A stretch of DNA of 62,584 nucleotides from Gloeocapsopsis sp. IPPAS B-1203 (GTDB lineage Bacteria > Cyanobacteriota > Cyanobacteriia > Cyanobacteriales > Chroococcidiopsidaceae). The translations under genes and the position numbers were made by a program. Positions 29,084 through 38,544 of the stretch are shown in pieces; position 1 is the stretch's first letter, and each line of letters starts with the position of its first letter. The DNA lies in the NCBI RefSeq assembly GCF_002749975.1, contig NZ_PEIG01000024.1, forward strand, positions 1 through 62,584, read 5' to 3'. The notes beneath the pieces are model-generated. The model made no database searches. It saw only the letters and a list, made by a program, of their open reading frames with translations, and was not told the origin of the DNA.

Positions 29084-29620
29084 TTATGTTAAGTCTAAAA
29101 TGCCTTTTTCCTTCAGTTTTGGATTAAAGCGAATTGCAACTCGGATACCACGCGATTCTAAATTTGATATTATTGTTGCTTCGACTCTACGAGCTACACT
29201 TTTTAGTAACTTAATTTGTGTTAGTTCGTCACCTGCTTGATAACTAATTTGCTCATCTGCTGTCATTGCTAATTTGGCATCAATCGGTTCAGTCCACTGT
29301 GTTGTAGCGGTAGTATTTCCTGGAGGAATTGAGCCATTTTCTGCTATCCAAGCTTCTTTGATTGATTCTAAAATTGTGCGACTAGGACGACTAATTGTTT
29401 GCACTTTCAGCCATTGACATTTTTCGGGCTGACGTACCAAGTGTTGCTTGAGGCTGAGAAACACATCGCGCGAATACCCAACAAACTGGAGTACGCGATC
29501 GCTGTCAAAAATAGCATAAACACCAACTTGACTTTGCAAGCCTTCAGGTAGTTGACCGTCTGCGTCAATGTAGGAGATATACTCTAGATCTGTTAAGGAA
29601 GTCTTTATTTCTGTAGTCAT
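29084..29620 (-). CDS. GIY-YIG nuclease family protein
   Basis: 178 aa. The GIY-YIG module begins at GVYAIFD (residue about 32) and continues LQFVGYSRDVFLSLKQHL, so the motif reads GVY...FVG. A later Glu in AWIAENG could be the metal ligand. The C-terminal half is unassigned. Such stand-alone proteins occur in many cyanobacteria; whether this one cuts DNA is not known. It stands alone between the kinase and tetR genes. Confidence 0.72.
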   Translation of the reverse strand: MTTEIKTSLTDLEYISYIDADGQLPEGLQSQVGVYAIFDSDRVLQFVGYSRDVFLSLKQHLVRQPEKCQWLKVQTISRPSRTILESIKEAWIAENGSIPPGNTTATTQWTEPIDAKLAMTADEQISYQAGDELTQIKLLKSVARRVEATIISNLESRGIRVAIRFNPKLKEKGILDLT

Positions 29621-29779
29621 TAGTTAATTAAAATGATTTATTCACTACAATCATAAATTTTACAAAGGAGATTGAGTTAAAATTTTTCTCTGAATTTTAT
29701 TTAATATTTAATTTAGTTAAATTACTGATTTTCTCAAGATTAAGCAATTAATTAACTGTATCTTGAGACTATACTGTAA

Positions 29780-30382
29780 CTACAACAATTTTGAGGTAAC
29801 GCCTTTAAGGAGAAAATCCAAGGCACGGCGCATATAACTTTCGATTTGCTCAGTTTCAGGTTGGAACAGGATCGACTTGAATAATAAGCCTGTCATTAGA
29901 TCGCAAATCAAGTCAGCATCAACCTCTGGAGATAATTCACCTCTTGCTTTTGCTCGTTCAAAAATGACAGATGCAACTTTACGTCGAGGTATCACATATT
30001 TTTTCCAATAAATTTCAGCAAAATGGGGAACTGTTGAAGCAAGGCTGATAATCATTGCTATCGTTTGACGACCTAATGGGGAAAGGTCAATCTCGGCAGC
30101 TTGTTTATGTATTTCTTCCAAATCTGCCCATAAACTTCCCGTGTCTGGTATGACTAGTTGCGGTCGATTGTGTTCTATCGCTTCAGCAATCAACTCTTCT
30201 TTAGAATGATAACGACGGTAAATTGTTGTTTTTCCTACACCTGCACGCGCTGCGATCGCTTCAATACTTAATCCTTGATATCCTACTTCTGCCAACAAAT
30301 CGAGCGTTGCTTGTAAAATTGCTTGATTAACTTCGGTACTTCGGGGTCTTCCTGGCGAGCTTTTTGTTGTTTGACTGATCAT
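29780..30382 (-). CDS. TetR/AcrR-family repressor of the adjacent RND pump
   Basis: 200 aa. N-terminal helix-turn-helix: ILQATLDLLAEVGYQGLSIEAIAARAGVGKTTIYRRYHSKEELI, a textbook TetR DNA-binding region. The C-terminal ligand domain has the TetR_C_11-like pattern (IYWKKYVIPRRKVASVIFERAKARGEL). It is divergent from the adaptor-pump operon, and a palindrome sits between them, so control of that operon is likely. Ligand unknown. Confidence 0.9.
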   Translation of the reverse strand: MISQTTKSSPGRPRSTEVNQAILQATLDLLAEVGYQGLSIEAIAARAGVGKTTIYRRYHSKEELIAEAIEHNRPQLVIPDTGSLWADLEEIHKQAAEIDLSPLGRQTIAMIISLASTVPHFAEIYWKKYVIPRRKVASVIFERAKARGELSPEVDADLICDLMTGLLFKSILFQPETEQIESYMRRALDFLLKGVTSKLL

Positions 30383-30389
30383 AATAGTA

Positions 30390-30407
30390 AGTATTCGTAT
30401 CGTAGGT
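30390..30407. promoter_or_regulatory. Possible second TetR half-site near the tetR start
   Basis: The sequence GTATTCGTATCGTAGG just upstream of tetR repeats the half-site CGTATCGTA found in the palindrome at 30501. It could mediate autoregulation. Not a complete dyad. Confidence 0.4.
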
Positions 30408-30500
30408 CGCTCAAGGATATCCCCTTATAAAGTTATCTTATCAAACAGGTTTTCACTGCTTTGCAATCGTCGGCTAATTCTCTGTGAACATTTTTATTGT

Positions 30501-30521
30501 AATACGATGCCGTATCGTATT
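30501..30521. promoter_or_regulatory. Palindromic operator, probable TetR binding site
   Basis: AATACGAT-N5-ATCGTATT: two perfect 8-bp arms around a 5-bp spacer, placed between divergent tetR and the efflux operon, about 138 bp before the adaptor start. A TATAAT-like stretch overlaps its right edge (TATTATAATT), as expected for a repressor site. Confidence 0.7.
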
Positions 30522-30658
30522 ATAATTTTAAAAGTTTTTTAAAGTTTAGTTATCGCTACCGCCACAGGTGTTGGGGATTTGTACTTAGCAGTGATTGTGT
30601 ATTGATTAACCAATAAGTAACGCAATATTGCGTTCATGGGAAGACTTTGATTCTAAAA

Positions 30659-32083
30659 ATGAGGGATAGAGCACAAGGTATGGCGCAATCTAATTCCGAT
30701 TACCCAAAAGCACCTGAGCGGACTCTTGATGAGTCATCACCAAGGAGAAAATCTCGGTCGAGATCAAAACGTCGTAATCGTTGGATTGCAATTATTAGTG
30801 CAGTTGTTTTGTTGACTGGTTTGGGGTTTGGTTGGCGGTGGTGGGTAAGCAGTCGTAGCGGTGCTGAGAGTTCTGCAGCCGGACAAATGCAGGAAATTCC
30901 TGTCAAATTAGAAACTTTAGAGACGACAACAGTGGAAAACACCACTGATTTTATTGGCTCACTAGAATCGCAACGCGCCGTCACACTTCGTCCCGAAGTC
31001 ACAGGGCGAGTCAGTCGCATTTTAGTAGATTCAGGCGATCGCGTCAGTGCGGGGACATCACTCATTCAACTGCGACCGGATCAGCAGCAAGCGAACCTCG
31101 CAAGTGTCCAAGCAAGCGTTAATTCAGCGCGAGCAATTCGTGCTAACGCCCAATCACAGATAGAAGCATTAGAAGCCGAGCGCATCGCCCAACAGGCAGA
31201 AGTTGAGCTGCAGGAAGAAGAATTTCGGCGAATTTCGACATTAGTGAATCAAGGTGCATTACCACGACAACAGTTAGATAGTGTTGTCCGCGATCGCCGC
31301 ACTGCCCAAGCAAACCTCAACGCGATTAATCGTCGAATTCAAGCGGCACGGGCAAGCTTGCAAGAAGCAGAGGCAGGACTACAGCAAGCACAAGCGAATG
31401 CTCAACGAGCTACTGCCGAACTTCAGGAAACTACTATTACAGCACCCTTTAGCGGCATTGTGGGCGATATCCCAGTACGTCTTGGCGATGTTGTAACAAA
31501 CAGCGATACACTTACCACAGTTACTCAAAACAGTCCACTAGAACTGCGGCTATCAATTCCTTTAGAACGCGCACCAGATTTACGCCAAGGTCAACAAGTA
31601 GAATTAACTGATACCCAGGGAAACATCATTACTACTGGACAAATCAGCTTTATTGCACCGCGAGTAGACCCTAACGCACAAAGTATTTTGGCAAAGGCAA
31701 CTTTCAGTAACCAAGAAGAACGACTCCGCGATGGTCAATTCGTCCGCGCCAGGGTGATTTGGTCGGAACAACCAGGAATTTTGATTCCGACAACTGCAAT
31801 TACGCGATTAGCCGGAGAACCTTTCATCTTTGTTGCTGAAACCCCACAACCAGGAGGTGATGCACCATTAGCAGCGCCGGAAGGTGCCCCCACACCTAAA
31901 CTGATCGCACGACAGCGCCCTGTGGAGCTTGGTAGTCTTCAAGGTAATAATTATCAAGTACTTTCGGGTGTAGAACCAGGAGAGCAAGTTGTTGTTTCTG
32001 GAATTCTCAATCTGATGGATGGTGCGCCCATTGTACCGGATACCGCAATGTCTCAGCCGGTAGGAGCTAACGTACCACAGTAA
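30659..32083 (+). CDS. RND efflux periplasmic adaptor (AcrA/HlyD family)
   Basis: 474 aa from ATG 30659. A basic N-terminus (SRSKRRNRW) precedes one membrane anchor (about 40-60), then beta-barrel/lipoyl halves (GSLESQRAVTLRPEVTGRVSRILVDSGDRVSAGTSLIQL) around an alpha hairpin rich in Gln/Ala (about 135-260), closing with TITAPFSGIVGDIPVRLGDVV. The C-terminal membrane-proximal domain ends GEQVVVSGILNLMDGAPIVP. It links the pump at 32250 to an outer-membrane channel, which is not encoded here. Confidence 0.92.
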   Translation: MRDRAQGMAQSNSDYPKAPERTLDESSPRRKSRSRSKRRNRWIAIISAVVLLTGLGFGWRWWVSSRSGAESSAAGQMQEIPVKLETLETTTVENTTDFIGSLESQRAVTLRPEVTGRVSRILVDSGDRVSAGTSLIQLRPDQQQANLASVQASVNSARAIRANAQSQIEALEAERIAQQAEVELQEEEFRRISTLVNQGALPRQQLDSVVRDRRTAQANLNAINRRIQAARASLQEAEAGLQQAQANAQRATAELQETTITAPFSGIVGDIPVRLGDVVTNSDTLTTVTQNSPLELRLSIPLERAPDLRQGQQVELTDTQGNIITTGQISFIAPRVDPNAQSILAKATFSNQEERLRDGQFVRARVIWSEQPGILIPTTAITRLAGEPFIFVAETPQPGGDAPLAAPEGAPTPKLIARQRPVELGSLQGNNYQVLSGVEPGEQVVVSGILNLMDGAPIVPDTAMSQPVGANVPQ

Positions 32084-32249
32084 CGCAACGATTGTATCTC
32101 TACCTGCGCTCAACTAAAACACAAGTGTTCCATTCATCAAGGTTTTCAGGTTTGAGAAAAGCCTTTGTTTAATTTCAGCAGACTATTCTAAACCATCCTA
32201 AAAAAGAGCTATAAGCAAGTTCTTCCCTGCACCTCTACTCCCTGAGCCT

Positions 32250-35200
32250 ATGTTTGTCGAACTGTTTATCAAACGCCCTGTTGTCTCGATTGTCTGCGCC
32301 ATCATTATTGTCTTGATAGGCGCAGCGAGTATTCCTAATTTACCAATTGCGCAGTATCCAGAGATTGCACCGCCGCAGGTGACAGTCACAGCTAACTACA
32401 TTGGAGCAAGTGCCGAAGTCGTTGAAAACACGGTGACAAACATTTTAGAGCAAGCAGTCAACGGGGCAGAAGGCGTTCGCTACATTTCCTCATCGAGTAG
32501 TAACAACGGCAATAGCTCGATTAATCTCACGTTTGAAACTGGACGCAATATTGATCTTGCTGCTGTAGACGTGCAAAACCGTGTTGCGACTGTTCAACCA
32601 CAACTGCCAGAAAGTGTCCAGCGAACAGGAGTCACAGTTCTGAAGCAGTCAACAGGATTTTTGATGGCGATCGGGCTGTACTCGGATAATGGTCAGTACA
32701 CAAATACCTTCTTGAGTAACTATGCTGACCTCTATATTGTCGATGCCCTCAGAAGAATTCAAGGCGTCAGTGAGGTGCAAGTATTTGGAGAACGTCGCTA
32801 TGCGATGCGGTTGTGGGTCGATCCTGAACAGCTTGCAAGTCGGGCGTTAACGATGCAGGATGTAGTAGATGCCCTAAATGAGCAAAATATCCAAGTTGGA
32901 GCAGGGCAACTCGGACAACCACCAATTCCCAACGAACAACAGTATCAATTAGATTTAGAGGCACGCACGCAGTTCAACGATGCTTCCCAATTCGAGGATT
33001 TGATTTTAAGAACTGAAGAAAATGGCTCACTCGTGCGGTTTCGCGATGTTGGTCGGGTTGAACTCGGCGCACAAGATTATAGTACTATTTTGCGGTTTCG
33101 CGGTATTGAAGCAACAGGATTAGGAATTTCTCAACTACCTGGAAGTAATGCGCTTGAAGTTGCCGCAGCGGTAAAAGCCGAATTAGAACGACTTGGGCAG
33201 CGGTTTCCACCAGGGATGACGTATCAGATTGCGTTTGATACAACGGCATTTGTGCAACAATCACTCACTGAAGTTGTCACTACGTTGATTCAGGCGATCG
33301 CACTTGTTGTCTTAATCATTTTCATCTTTCTGCAAGACTGGCGCACTACCCTCATTCCGGCAATTACGATTCCAGCTTCGCTGATCGGTACGTTTATCTT
33401 TGTGCAAGTTTTTGGGTTTTCGATCAATACTTTGACACTGTTCGGATTAACGCTTGCTACAGGGATGGTCGTCGATGACGCAATTATCGTTGTCGAAAAT
33501 ATTTCCCGTCTGATTCAAGATCAAGGAATGAACCCGCGAGCAGCCGCCATTGAGTCGATGCGCGAGTTAACAAGTGCCGTTATTGCAACTTCGCTTGTGT
33601 TGATGGCGGTATTTGTTCCGGTGGCGTTTTTCCCTGGTTCTACAGGCGCACTGTATCGTCAATTTGCGTTGACAATTGCGTTTTCAATTACTGTATCAAC
33701 CTTTCTCGCGCTGACGTTTACACCATCAATGTCGGCAAAGTTGTTGCGACAAGGACAGCACCCCCCACGGTGGTTAGCATGGTTTTTCAATCGTTTCAAT
33801 CGTTTTTTGGATAATTCGCAACGCGGATATGCGCGATCGCTGCGCACGCTGATGCGGTTTAAAATGATCGTGCTGGGTGTTTTTGTCTTAGCTTTGGGCT
33901 TGACAGCTTGGATGTTTGCTCGCGTCCCTTCAGGCTTTTTACCCGATGAAGATCAAGGCTACTTTATTACACTCGTGCAAGCGCCCGAAGGTGTTTCCCT
34001 CAACTACACGAGCGATGTGATTGCGCGGGTTGAGCAGGAACTAAAACAAGTTCCAGAAATTGCGGCTAGCTTTGCCGTTGCAGGATTTAGCTTTACTGGT
34101 AGTAGTGCCAACAACGGTATTATATTTTCTAATCTCAGACCTTGGGAAGAACGCCGCGAAGCAGGACAATCGGTAGATGCAATTATTGGTCAATTGTTTG
34201 GTCGATTTGCAGCCATTACCGAGGCGAGGATTTTACCACTCAATCCACCAGCAATTCAAGGATTAGGAACCTTTGGCGGATTCAGCTTTCAGTTACAAGA
34301 TCGCCGTGGTGTGAATGACCTCAATTCACTCGTGCAAGCTGCTGGACAAATTATGGGACAAGCCAATCAAACCCCTGGTTTGCAGCAAGTATTTACAACC
34401 TTTGCCGCAAGTACGCCTAAACTGTCAATTGATATTGACCGCGATACTGCTAAGGCACTTCAGGTTTCGGTTGATGATATTTTAAATACAATCCAAACTG
34501 CGATCGCGTCGCAATATGTCAACGATTTTACCTTGGGACAGCGCAACTATCGAGTTTACGTACAAGCTGACCAGCGATTTCGTTCTGAACCAGGAGATAT
34601 TAGTCGTTTGTATGTGCGATCGGCAACGGGACAAATGATTCCACTCAGCAATCTTGTCTCACTGACTCCTGAAACTGGTGCGCAAACGATTAACCACTTT
34701 AATCTGTTCCGCTCAATTGAAATTACTGGTTCAGCCGCACCTGGCTTTAGTTCAGGTGATGCAATTCAAGCGATGGAAGAGGTCGCGGCTGATGTCTTGC
34801 CGCCTGGATTAGACTATCAATGGTCAGGAACATCATTGGAAGAAATCGAATCTGGAGGACAAGCCCCAATCATCTTTGGTTTAGGATTAGTCTTTGTTTT
34901 CTTAGTGCTGGCAGCACAATACGAAAACTTTATCGACCCTTTTATTATCATGCTGGCAGTGCCACTCGCGATTTTGGGTGCGTTGATTGCCCAGTCGCTA
35001 CGCGGGTTGATTAATGATGTGTACTGTCAAGTAGGGTTAGTGATGTTGATTGGTTTAGCAAGTAAAAACTCGATTCTCATTGTCGAGTTCGCAAACCAAC
35101 TACGCGCTGAGGGATTACCCCTGGCGAAGGCTGCGATTGAAGCGGCGCGGGAACGTTTACGTCCGATTTTGATGACCGCGATTTCTACCTTAGTTGGTAT

Positions 35201-35399
35201 TTTTCCTTTGGTTGTTGCCACAGGTGCAGGCGCAGGTAGCCGTCAGTCATTAGGAACTGCGGTTTTTGGTGGAATGTTAGTGGCAACATTTTTGTCGTTA
35301 TTTGTTATACCTGTGCTCTATGTTGTCGTCGTTTCAATCGAAGAAAGTGTGCGATCGCGCTTCGGTTGGTCCAAGTTCGATGAAAACCTTGATAGTTAG
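32250..35399 (+). CDS. RND multidrug efflux permease (HAE1/AcrB family)
   Basis: 1049 aa, normal for AcrB-type pumps. FVELFIKRPVVSIVCAIIIVLIGAASI starts TM1. The proton-relay aspartates are in ATGMVVDDAIIVVEN (TM4, near residue 410). QGMNPRAAAIESMRELTSAVIATSLVLMAVF and the C-terminal GLASKNSILIVEFANQLR are HAE1 signatures, pointing to hydrophobic/amphiphilic drugs rather than metals. Operon with the adaptor (166 bp spacer), probably repressed by the TetR protein. Confidence 0.94.
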   Translation: MFVELFIKRPVVSIVCAIIIVLIGAASIPNLPIAQYPEIAPPQVTVTANYIGASAEVVENTVTNILEQAVNGAEGVRYISSSSSNNGNSSINLTFETGRNIDLAAVDVQNRVATVQPQLPESVQRTGVTVLKQSTGFLMAIGLYSDNGQYTNTFLSNYADLYIVDALRRIQGVSEVQVFGERRYAMRLWVDPEQLASRALTMQDVVDALNEQNIQVGAGQLGQPPIPNEQQYQLDLEARTQFNDASQFEDLILRTEENGSLVRFRDVGRVELGAQDYSTILRFRGIEATGLGISQLPGSNALEVAAAVKAELERLGQRFPPGMTYQIAFDTTAFVQQSLTEVVTTLIQAIALVVLIIFIFLQDWRTTLIPAITIPASLIGTFIFVQVFGFSINTLTLFGLTLATGMVVDDAIIVVENISRLIQDQGMNPRAAAIESMRELTSAVIATSLVLMAVFVPVAFFPGSTGALYRQFALTIAFSITVSTFLALTFTPSMSAKLLRQGQHPPRWLAWFFNRFNRFLDNSQRGYARSLRTLMRFKMIVLGVFVLALGLTAWMFARVPSGFLPDEDQGYFITLVQAPEGVSLNYTSDVIARVEQELKQVPEIAASFAVAGFSFTGSSANNGIIFSNLRPWEERREAGQSVDAIIGQLFGRFAAITEARILPLNPPAIQGLGTFGGFSFQLQDRRGVNDLNSLVQAAGQIMGQANQTPGLQQVFTTFAASTPKLSIDIDRDTAKALQVSVDDILNTIQTAIASQYVNDFTLGQRNYRVYVQADQRFRSEPGDISRLYVRSATGQMIPLSNLVSLTPETGAQTINHFNLFRSIEITGSAAPGFSSGDAIQAMEEVAADVLPPGLDYQWSGTSLEEIESGGQAPIIFGLGLVFVFLVLAAQYENFIDPFIIMLAVPLAILGALIAQSLRGLINDVYCQVGLVMLIGLASKNSILIVEFANQLRAEGLPLAKAAIEAARERLRPILMTAISTLVGIFPLVVATGAGAGSRQSLGTAVFGGMLVATFLSLFVIPVLYVVVVSIEESVRSRFGWSKFDENLDS

Positions 35400-35652
35400 A
35401 TAATCGCTATATTGCTCAATAAACAAAGTTCACCAATTTAGAGTATTGAGTTTAAGAGTAATATCCAGCTAATCATACGAAGGTTTGATATTCTTCAATT
35501 AAAATTCAAAACTCGCGCATTTAAAACCCAAAATTAGCCACTCGCTCCTAACTCCTCTCTAACTCTTGAAACTTTGCTTGAGTAAACTTGAAACAAGTGA
35601 AACGGCATCTGTGATTCATACAGAAGGCTAACCTTAACCTGTAGGCTGAAAT

Positions 35653-36012
35653 TTACTCAATCCAAACTGTTACAGCAGCAACGGCAATCAACATCTCATC
35701 ATTTTTATCGTTCAAATCAGGAATTGCTTTGCCCTGAACGATCATGCCGCCTGATTCAACACTCAGAGTTTTCTGACCAAAAGGCAAGACTGCTAGAACC
35801 TCGGCTGCGCGAACTTGTTCGGGATAGGGAACAGCGACCTTTACTTCGACAATCATCTGATTAGGATCTTCTAAGCCCGCAACTTCCCAAACCCCAGGTA
35901 AAGCATTATGCGCGATCGCATTTCGCACCGCCCTTGCTGCAGCAACTGTTGGCTCTTGCCCGTGCTGATCGATTCCCATCCCCATTTCAATAATTAAACG
36001 TTTGCGAGTCAC
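35653..36012 (-). CDS. Lin0512 family protein
   Basis: 119 aa. The sequence RLIIEMGMGIDQHGQEPTVAAARAVRNAIAHNALPGV, followed by VEVKVAVPYPEQV and VLPFGQKTLSVESGGM, matches the conserved Lin0512 family (TIGR02058). Function is unknown, although the fold is thought to be small alpha/beta. It follows the EVE gene on the same strand with a 35-bp gap, so the two are probably co-transcribed. Confidence 0.85.
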   Translation of the reverse strand: MTRKRLIIEMGMGIDQHGQEPTVAAARAVRNAIAHNALPGVWEVAGLEDPNQMIVEVKVAVPYPEQVRAAEVLAVLPFGQKTLSVESGGMIVQGKAIPDLNDKNDEMLIAVAAVTVWIE

Positions 36013-36047
36013 AGTAACCTCTAAACATGAGTTAAACTAAGAACTAC

Positions 36048-36512
36048 TCAACTTTGAGCTATTTTAGAATTAGCCAGTATTAAAATTTGGCGGGCGACTT
36101 CTTCTGCTACTGGCATCACCGACAGACGATTGCCCTGTCTAAGGACGATAAGTTCTTCTGTACTAAATTCTTGCTTGAGCGTTTCTCGCGATATTAATGG
36201 AAAAGTTTCTACAAATTCGACGCGCACTGTTTGCCAGCGGGGAAATTCAGGAGTCGATTTAGGATCGTAGTAACGACTATTAAAGTCAAACTGAGTCGGA
36301 TCGGCAAGTGTAGCAACAACGCGCACTAAGCCAACCAAACTAGGAAAAGCTATGTTGGAATGGTAGAAAAAAGCTAAGTCCCCAACTTGCATTTGTCGCA
36401 AGAAGTTACGCGCTTGATAGTTACGCACTCCATCCCAAACAGTTTCACGATCGCGCTTGAGATCGTCGATACTGTAAATTTTTGGTTCTGATTTTATTAG
36501 CCAATAATTCAT
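36048..36512 (-). CDS. EVE domain protein (thymocyte nuclear protein 1-like)
   Basis: 154 aa. MNYWLIKSEPKIYSIDDLKRD and VWDGVRNYQARNFLRQMQVGDLAFFYHSN are the EVE domain signature, the PUA-like fold that reads modified bases in nucleic acid. Length fits a stand-alone EVE protein. Its start is 12 bp from the divergent gene at 36525, so the promoters must overlap the coding ends. Confidence 0.92.
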   Translation of the reverse strand: MNYWLIKSEPKIYSIDDLKRDRETVWDGVRNYQARNFLRQMQVGDLAFFYHSNIAFPSLVGLVRVVATLADPTQFDFNSRYYDPKSTPEFPRWQTVRVEFVETFPLISRETLKQEFSTEELIVLRQGNRLSVMPVAEEVARQILILANSKIAQS

Positions 36513-36524
36513 TTATCGCTTTTG

Positions 36525-36989
36525 ATGAATCCTTTAAATTTACACGACTCTTATCCTTGTCCTGTCTGTCGCATAGGAAACATAACACCTTTACCTTTAA
36601 TGGACGCGATGGCTTGTGACTTGTGCGCACAGATTTTTACTGTTGACTTAGAACAGCAACAAATTAAAATGCCTGCTCGACAACCACCCTTATTGTGGAA
36701 CTGGAATGGCAAACATTGGCAAGACGCACAACTTGAAGGTGTAGAATTTGGCCGGGGCTATATACTTGCAGCGATCGCCCTAGTACTACTTCCACCTACC
36801 TTAATTGGGTTAGTTATTTGGATTCATCCTCCTGCTGCTCATACGCCTTTATCTTGGCTGCCTTACGTATGGGCTGGACTAGGCTTTTTTGCACATTTAG
36901 GCATCATTGTTTGGTTAATGATTGAATTTTATCAACTTCCTCTTAGGTTGTGGTTCAGAAGTTTACCACAGCAGTTACGACAACGCTGA
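36525..36989 (+). CDS. Conserved membrane protein with zinc-ribbon-like N-terminus
   Basis: 154 aa from ATG 36525. The N-terminus has two Cys pairs (CPVCRIG and CDLCAQIF), about 19 residues apart, suggesting a zinc ribbon, followed by LLWNWNGKHWQDAQ and two membrane helices (about 85-105 and 115-140). I recognise the type from cyanobacterial genomes but no function. Divergent from the EVE gene. Confidence 0.65.
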   Translation: MNPLNLHDSYPCPVCRIGNITPLPLMDAMACDLCAQIFTVDLEQQQIKMPARQPPLLWNWNGKHWQDAQLEGVEFGRGYILAAIALVLLPPTLIGLVIWIHPPAAHTPLSWLPYVWAGLGFFAHLGIIVWLMIEFYQLPLRLWFRSLPQQLRQR

Positions 36990-37009
36990 TTGACTACCAA
37001 ATGCGTACT

Positions 37010-37408
37010 CTATTGCTTTATAGTGTTGACAATTGCATTTATTAGTGTTGTGGGTTCGATTGGTTTAGCAAGGAGTTTTTCAAAGCCTGCATTTCTAGCC
37101 TGCTGCTGATTAATGGTACCTGCATAAGCTGTGAGAGCAATTGCGACAATCTGCTGATGTAGTTGTGATTTAATCTGACGTAGCAGTGTATAGCCATCAA
37201 TATTAGGCATCTCAATATTGCATAGCAGTGCATCAAAATCTTCGTGGAGCACTTGTAATGCTTTATCAGCAGATGCGGCTGTAACTACGTTTGCTCCTGC
37301 CTGTTCAAGGATAATCGCAACTAGCTCGCGATTATCTATTTCATCGTCAACTACTAACACCTTAATACCTTCAAGTTGCAGGGGAGGTATATTGATATAT
37401 GAGCACAT
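37010..37408 (-). CDS. Stand-alone receiver protein with Asn at the phospho-acceptor position
   Basis: 132 aa, a single CheY-like receiver domain. The acidic pair VVDDE (about 21) and the Lys in LLAKPIE (about 112) are present, but the expected acceptor Asp is Asn (ALLCNIEMP; codon at 37217-37219). It should not be phosphorylated in the usual way and may be a pseudo-receiver. It follows a second receiver gene by 13 bp on the same strand. Its partner kinase is not known. Confidence 0.85.
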   Translation of the reverse strand: MCSYINIPPLQLEGIKVLVVDDEIDNRELVAIILEQAGANVVTAASADKALQVLHEDFDALLCNIEMPNIDGYTLLRQIKSQLHQQIVAIALTAYAGTINQQQARNAGFEKLLAKPIEPTTLINAIVNTIKQ

Positions 37409-37421
37409 ACTTTTAATTGAG

Positions 37422-37883
37422 TTAGGTAACTAATTCATTGATTGCACGAATAAGCTCATCTAAATCGACTGGCTTGAGCAAATATTTCTGAAATCCAGCT
37501 GTAAGAGCTTGTTCTCGGTAGGTTTCTGAAAGAGAACTTGATAGTGCGATCGCTGGGATTTGGCTTTGTGATGGTAGAGATAGCTCCCTGATTTTTTTGA
37601 TCAGAGTATAGCCATCCTCACCAGGCATACAAATATCACTGACTAAAACATTAATATTGACTCTTTGACAGCAATCGAGTGCTTCGTTTGCCGATGCTGC
37701 TAAAACAACTTCTCCTCCTTCTTGCTCGATTATCAATGCCAAAAGTTCGCGATCGTCTGCGTTATCGTCTACAACTAAGATTCGCAACTTCTCAAGCGAT
37801 CGCCAAGATACAGAACGATCTATTGAAATCAGATTTTCCTGAAAGCTGTCATGACCGAACCCATTCATTGAGTTATATGTCAT
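37422..37883 (-). CDS. Stand-alone receiver (CheY-like) protein
   Basis: About 153 aa from ATG 37883 (an upstream TTG at 37982 would add 33 unrelated residues). A receiver domain after a short tail: LRILVVDDNADDRELL, acceptor VSDICMPGEDGY with Asp intact, and KYLLKPVD with the conserved Lys. Similar in sequence to the next gene, so the pair probably arose by duplication. No output domain. Confidence 0.85.
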   Translation of the reverse strand: MTYNSMNGFGHDSFQENLISIDRSVSWRSLEKLRILVVDDNADDRELLALIIEQEGGEVVLAASANEALDCCQRVNINVLVSDICMPGEDGYTLIKKIRELSLPSQSQIPAIALSSSLSETYREQALTAGFQKYLLKPVDLDELIRAINELVT

Positions 37884-38133
37884 GAAGACATGCAAAGGTA
37901 GGAAGTTACGATGCAACCTTTGGTTACGATCTACACGTCTTGAAATTACTGAACTTACTGAGATGCTATGTAGTACGTGCAAAATAAAAAAGGCAAGATG
38001 AGCTAAATAGCTTTTCTAGTGTCGCTACTATCAAAACTGCTTTAACACTTGCTAACGGATAGTTCATGGTTTTACCTAACCTTAGTCCAAGGGATAGTTA
38101 AAAGTCGATGTAGATTATCCACTTGACTATCCA

Positions 38134-38520
38134 GTGAGGCGTAGTATTTGTGTTGCTGTTATGCCACACTGGCAAAAATCCCGTCTTACTAACTTTATGA
38201 TTGGCTTAGCTGCGAATAGCCGTAGAAGGCAGCGGATTATGGTTGTTGGCACAAATGTTACAACTGTGCAACAAGTCAGTGGTTATTGCTTGGAGTGGGG
38301 AGCAGAAGTTTTACCTTTTTATGGAACTCCTAGTGAAGAGGAGATTCGCTTGTTTGAACCACAAATTTGGGTGATATGTCTACCAATTCCTGCAAATCTC
38401 CAACTGCCAACAAATGCCCATTTGATTATTTGGGAAGAACCACCTGCGGTGTTGCAAGCTGTTAGCAGTCAAGCAGAATTATTAATTGATTTAGAACAAT
38501 TATCAATCAAATTGATGTAG
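38134..38520 (+). CDS. Hypothetical protein, possible degenerate receiver fold
   Basis: 128 aa from GTG 38134, or 119 from ATG 38161. After a basic start it reads RIMVVGTNVTTVQQVSGYCLEWGAEVLPF, then a strand IWVICLP and LIIWEEP. The alternation of strands and helices and the phrase spaced like VVDDN...WG look like a receiver without its acidic residues, but this is a guess. It sits between two groups of response-regulator genes. Confidence 0.5.
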   Translation: MRRSICVAVMPHWQKSRLTNFMIGLAANSRRRQRIMVVGTNVTTVQQVSGYCLEWGAEVLPFYGTPSEEEIRLFEPQIWVICLPIPANLQLPTNAHLIIWEEPPAVLQAVSSQAELLIDLEQLSIKLM

Positions 38521-38544
38521 TAAACAGACAGATTAGTCTGACTT

